Source: Myxacorys californica WJT36-NPBG1 (GTDB lineage: Bacteria > Cyanobacteriota > Cyanobacteriia > Leptolyngbyales > Leptolyngbyaceae). Taken from it: a stretch of 37,550 nt of DNA. Made by a program: the position numbers and the translations under genes. The stretch lies in contig JAHHHO010000050.1 in assembly GCA_019359315.1 (NCBI GenBank), positions 1-37,550 of the forward strand. The letters are read 5' to 3'. Under the pieces are notes generated by a model. The model was not told where the DNA came from. It saw only the letters and a list, made by a program, of their open reading frames with translations, and did not search any database. Positions 34,556 to 37,550 of the stretch are shown piece after piece. Every line of letters starts with the position of its first letter. Within the stretch, counting starts at the first letter, position 1.

Positions 34556-35092
34556 ATGGCAGACACTTTAGATATTATTGAACTCGGGCATCCGATTCTT
34601 AGACAAACAGCGCAAGCGATCGCGAGTATTCAAGACGATCAAATTCAAGCACTCATCGACCAGTTACTTGCCACAGTTAAACAATCCAACGGCGTTGGCA
34701 TTGCTGCCCCTCAAGTCGCTCAGTCTTTTCAACTGATGATTGTGGCATCGCGCCCGAATCCCCGTTATCCAAATGCACCGGAAATGGAGCCAACGCCGAT
34801 GATCAATCCTCAAATTTTGTCTCACTCGACAGAAACGGTGAAAGGATGGGAGGGCTGCCTCAGCATTCCAGGAATTCGTGGACTAGTTCCCCGATATCAA
34901 GCCATCGAAATTGAGTACTGCGATCGCAATGGCAATCTTCAAAAAATGCAGTTAACCGATTTTGTTGCCCGCATTTTTCAACACGAATATGACCACTTTA
35001 ATGGCATTGTCTTTCTCGATCGCGTTGAAAGTACCAAAGATTTGATCACTGAGAATGAGTATCAGAAATTATTTAACCGATCAGCGAACTAA
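34556..35092 (+). CDS. def: Peptide deformylase
   Basis: Deformylase removes the N-formyl group from new proteins in the cytoplasm. The 178-residue protein has the three family motifs: GVGIAAPQ (46-53), EGCLSIPG (99-106) with the metal-binding C101, and the HEYDH pair (143-147) with both metal-binding His residues and the catalytic Glu. The frame is open for 16 codons more (from 34508), but this would run into the palindrome. AGGAG at 34544-34548 stands seven bases before the ATG at 34556 and fixes the start (MADTLDIIELGHPILRQ). The 3' end overlaps the convergent TauE/SafE-like gene by 12 bases. It follows a protease gene, and both serve protein maturation. Confidence 0.97.
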   Translation: MADTLDIIELGHPILRQTAQAIASIQDDQIQALIDQLLATVKQSNGVGIAAPQVAQSFQLMIVASRPNPRYPNAPEMEPTPMINPQILSHSTETVKGWEGCLSIPGIRGLVPRYQAIEIEYCDRNGNLQKMQLTDFVARIFQHEYDHFNGIVFLDRVESTKDLITENEYQKLFNRSAN

Positions 35093-35452
35093 GAGATAAC
35101 GCAATCCAATTCCTAGCAGAAACAATCCATAGAGTTTTTTGATCAGGTCACTACTGATGTAGGGTTGATTAGCAAACAATGCACCAAACAAATTACCAAC
35201 GACTAAACCAAGGGCAATCACAAATGCATGTTTGATATTGAGATTTCCACTCCGGTAGTAAACGCCAGCAGCAAGGATACCAATGGGTAGAATTTGCGCG
35301 GCGATTGAGGTTCCAGTTGCAAACTTTTGATCCATTCCCAATAGCAAAACCATTGCCGGAACCATAATCGCTCCGCCTCCAATTCCAAACACTCCTCCCG
35401 CGATCCCGGCGGCTAGACCAATTGCTAAAAGCTGAATAAGAACGATAGACAT
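35081..35452 (-). CDS. Half-size TauE/SafE-family membrane protein
   Basis: The 123-residue protein has about four hydrophobic segments and the family motif GxxGGxxGIGGGxxMVP (residues 12-32: AAGIAGGVFGIGGGAIMVPA), then LLLGMDQKFATGTSIAAQI and a later segment with ALGLVVGNLFGALFANQ. TauE/SafE proteins usually have two such halves and about 250 residues, and are thought to export sulfite or organosulfonates. A half protein must pair with itself or a partner. The frame is open to 35497; I prefer the ATG at 35452, which starts just before the first span. It overlaps the def 3' end by 12 bases (convergent) and lies 47 bases downstream of the argS stop codon, so it may be in the argS transcript. 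The substrate is unknown. Confidence 0.85.
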   Translation of the reverse strand: MSIVLIQLLAIGLAAGIAGGVFGIGGGAIMVPAMVLLLGMDQKFATGTSIAAQILPIGILAAGVYYRSGNLNIKHAFVIALGLVVGNLFGALFANQPYISSDLIKKLYGLFLLGIGLRYLLVR

Positions 35453-35499
35453 TATTCTCAGAGCCTTTTTTATAGGACTACTGGGATAATATCGCATCC

Positions 35500-37257
35500 C
35501 TACATCCGCTCTAGTACTCCGATTCCAAGTAATGACAATCCAAGTTTCAAGGTACGGGCTGTTAAGTCACAGAGAACTAATCGCGATGTTCGGACTGACG
35601 TCTCTGCTTGTAGAACGGGACAGCGATCGTAGAATTGATTGAATTTCTGACTTAGTTCAAACAAGTACTGACACAAGCGATTCGGCATCAAATCTTGGCT
35701 GACTTGATCAATCATTTCATCAAGTTGCAGCAAATGTCTTGCTAAAGCAAATTCGGTTTCTTCCTGTAGCAAAATCTTGAGATCGGAGCCTAAATTGTCA
35801 AAATCAATTTGACCTTTACGACTGATTCCTTGAATTCGAACGTAAGCGTAGAGCATGTAAGGTGCAGTGTTGCCCTGCAACGCCAACATCTTGTCAAAAC
35901 TAAAAATGTAATTGCTGGTTCGGTTTTGGCTCAAGTCAGCATATTTAACCGCACTGATACCCACGATTTGAGAAGTATGAGCAATAAACTCCTCTGATTC
36001 GTGACGGTCTTCTTCTTTCAAACGAGTTTCTAAATCGGCGCGCGATCGCACGATCGCTTCATCCAATAAATCTCGCAGTCGAACCGTGTCACCCGAACGG
36101 GTTTTCAGCCTTTTGCCATCTTCGCCCTGCACCAGACCAAACGGAATGTGAATAATTTCTACCCCTTCAGGAATCCATCCCGCCCGACGTGCCACTTGAA
36201 AAACTTGTGCAAAGTGATTTGCCTGTCCTGCATCGGTGACATAGATCATTCGTTTAGCCTGATCGGTTTGAATCCGATACCGAATCGCAGCTAAATCTGT
36301 TGTTGCATAGTTGTAGCCACCATCCGACTTTTGCACGATTAGCGGTAACGGTTCTCCTTCTCGGTTAGTAAAGCCTTCGAGAAAAACGCACTTTGCACCT
36401 TGATCTTCGACAAGCAATCCTGTTTGCTCCAGATCGTCTATCACTTGCTGCAAAAGCGGATTGTAAAACGACTCTCCCCGTTCAGTTAAACAAATATCTA
36501 GCAAATCATAGATAACTTGAAACTCGCGCCGCGACTGATCGCAAAGTAATTGCCATGTGCGATGACTTTCTGGATTCCCAGACTGCAACTTTACAACTTC
36601 CTGTCGCGACTTCTCTTGAAATTCTGGGTCTTCATCAAACCGTTGTTTTGCTTTTTTATAGAATGCAACTAAATCACCCAAATCTAATGCGTCAGCCGTA
36701 GTTAATGCTTCAGGACACACTTCCTGCAAATAGGTGATCAGCATCCCAAATTGAGTGCCCCAATCTCCAACATGATTTAGTCGTAGAACGTCTTGACCTT
36801 GAAATTCTAAAACTCGCGCGATCGCATCGCCAATAATTGTCGATCGCAAATGCCCTACGTGCATCTCTTTGGCAATGTTAGGGCTAGAGAAATCTACAAT
36901 AACGCGCTTTGGGTTTTTAGCCGCTTCTACTCCCAAACGGCTGCTACCTTGCATTGCCGCTAACTGCGATTGCAAGTACTCTGTTTTCAGCTTGATATTA
37001 ATGAAACCCGGACCTGCAATTTCAAGCGGCTCACAGATGTCTGAGAGATCAAGCTTTTGGATTAGGTCTTGTGCGATCGCTCTTGGTGCTTTGCCCAATC
37101 TTTTTGCCAGCGACATCGACACATTGGATTGATAGTCGCCAAATTGGGGATTGCTCGTTGGCACTAACACCGGATCAACTCCCGCTAGATCATTGCCAAA
37201 GGCGGCAATTAACGCTTGCTCAAAACAGTTCTTCAAATATGCGATCGTCGCGTTCAT
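35500..37257 (-). CDS. argS: Arginyl-tRNA synthetase
   Basis: ArgS charges tRNA-Arg with arginine. The 585 residues fit the class I enzyme. The N-terminal additional domain covers about residues 1-110. The HIGH-type motif is H133-V-G-H136 in [22 protein letters not shown]. Other family pieces are [34 protein letters not shown] (the region replacing a clear KMSKS), and [17 protein letters not shown] in the anticodon-binding part. The C-terminus ends [16 protein letters not shown], as is usual for the family. The ATG at 37257 starts the expected [16 protein letters not shown]. No clear Shine-Dalgarno sequence is visible. Confidence 0.97.
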   Translation of the reverse strand: MNATIAYLKNCFEQALIAAFGNDLAGVDPVLVPTSNPQFGDYQSNVSMSLAKRLGKAPRAIAQDLIQKLDLSDICEPLEIAGPGFINIKLKTEYLQSQLAAMQGSSRLGVEAAKNPKRVIVDFSSPNIAKEMHVGHLRSTIIGDAIARVLEFQGQDVLRLNHVGDWGTQFGMLITYLQEVCPEALTTADALDLGDLVAFYKKAKQRFDEDPEFQEKSRQEVVKLQSGNPESHRTWQLLCDQSRREFQVIYDLLDICLTERGESFYNPLLQQVIDDLEQTGLLVEDQGAKCVFLEGFTNREGEPLPLIVQKSDGGYNYATTDLAAIRYRIQTDQAKRMIYVTDAGQANHFAQVFQVARRAGWIPEGVEIIHIPFGLVQGEDGKRLKTRSGDTVRLRDLLDEAIVRSRADLETRLKEEDRHESEEFIAHTSQIVGISAVKYADLSQNRTSNYIFSFDKMLALQGNTAPYMLYAYVRIQGISRKGQIDFDNLGSDLKILLQEETEFALARHLLQLDEMIDQVSQDLMPNRLCQYLFELSQKFNQFYDRCPVLQAETSVRTSRLVLCDLTARTLKLGLSLLGIGVLERM

Positions 37258-37477
37258 AATTGTTCAGCCTGAAATTGGCGAGAGTCTCTTTTAGGGTAAT
37301 GACTCAGTTTATCTACAAATGAAGTTCAACACTGCATCTAACTTCTGAGCTAACTGACGCTCAGAAACAATTGATCGTGGTCGGGACAAAATTTGATTCT
37401 TATAGTGTCGAGCAGGATCACATTCGCTAGGTTGTGTTGATAATTGTGTGAAGTTGGGCTGAATAAGCTAAAACGCG

Positions 37478-37550
37478 ATGACAACCCCAACAATACTGAG
37501 CGACGACCTCTGGGACAAACTGCTTGAGCTTTTACGCTACCAGCCCAACA
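37478..37550 (+). mobile_element. Start of a putative IS5-type transposase gene, cut by the window edge
   Basis: An ATG at 37478 opens a frame that stays open to the end of the window (MTTPTILSDDLWDKLLELLR, then YQPN). The pattern L-(S/T)-D-x-x-W-x-x-L-x-x-x-L agrees with the N-terminus of IS5-group transposases frequent in cyanobacteria. Only 24 residues can be seen, so the call is tentative. The left end of the element should lie between 37260 and 37478, but I could not identify its inverted repeat without the other end. Confidence 0.5.

Noticed and set aside
1-37550. CRISPR arrays, rRNA and tRNA genes
   Set aside because: No regularly spaced direct repeats of CRISPR length and no recognisable tRNA or rRNA consensus were seen by eye.

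Overview
The window looks like a chromosomal segment of a filamentous-type (Leptolyngbya-like) cyanobacterium. The octamer GCGATCGC (HIP1) and its core CGATCG recur in almost every gene. The genes include chlorophyll-synthesis enzymes (ChlH, ChlP), a cyAbrB-type regulator, a thioredoxin-fold protein of the family linked to photosystem I accumulation, and several proteins typical of cyanobacteria. Genus assignment is inference; no rRNA or tRNA gene was found.

Layout. 1-960: decayed DNA with the C-terminal half of a Coq4-like gene and a possible 38-residue membrane peptide on the minus strand. 969-5608 (-): carB, then a REC-histidine kinase. 5965-7107 (-): two directly abutting genes, an unknown protein and a DUF1643 protein. 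7306-8586 (+): an AT-rich pentapeptide-repeat membrane protein. 8710-10496 (-): a small coiled-coil protein, the thioredoxin-like protein and a small membrane protein. 10959-17403 (+): putA, a heptad-repeat protein overlapping an SGNH hydrolase, ispH, and an exported protein whose N-terminus is encoded by a dispersed repeat. 17744-20713 (+): a small membrane protein, chlP (TTG start) and an exported dienelactone-hydrolase-like enzyme. 20714-21496: repeat-rich DNA with a transposase remnant. 21497-24400 (+): an unusual hybrid histidine kinase. 24539-28522 (-): chlH. 28942-29331 (-): a zinc-ribbon membrane protein. 29759-31714 (+): a ClC protein with CBS domains. 31737-32266 (-): a possible 36-residue membrane peptide and a cyAbrB regulator. 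33266-35092 (+): an HtrA protease and peptide deformylase. 35081-37257 (-): a half-size TauE/SafE protein and argS. At the right edge a transposase gene begins.

How the genes relate. IspH supplies isoprenoid precursors, and ChlP reduces the geranylgeranyl chain made from them for chlorophyll, whose Mg-porphyrin is made by the ChlH-containing chelatase. These three are not in one operon, so the link is metabolic only. CarB and PutA act at opposite ends of arginine/proline nitrogen metabolism. HtrA followed by deformylase is a protein-maturation and quality-control pair.

The most interesting locus is the hybrid kinase at 21497-24400. It joins an AhpD/carboxymuconolactone-decarboxylase-like domain carrying a C-x-x-C-H motif to a GAF domain with the Cys-His pair that carries bilin in cyanobacteriochromes, followed by PAS, histidine-kinase and receiver domains. 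This suggests a combined redox and light sensor. Other points of interest are the repeat-derived protein N-terminus, 21-bp-phased direct repeats, a family of GGGATGAA stem-loops, a terminator built from two HIP1 sites, and a ClC protein with Val at the position of the proton glutamate.
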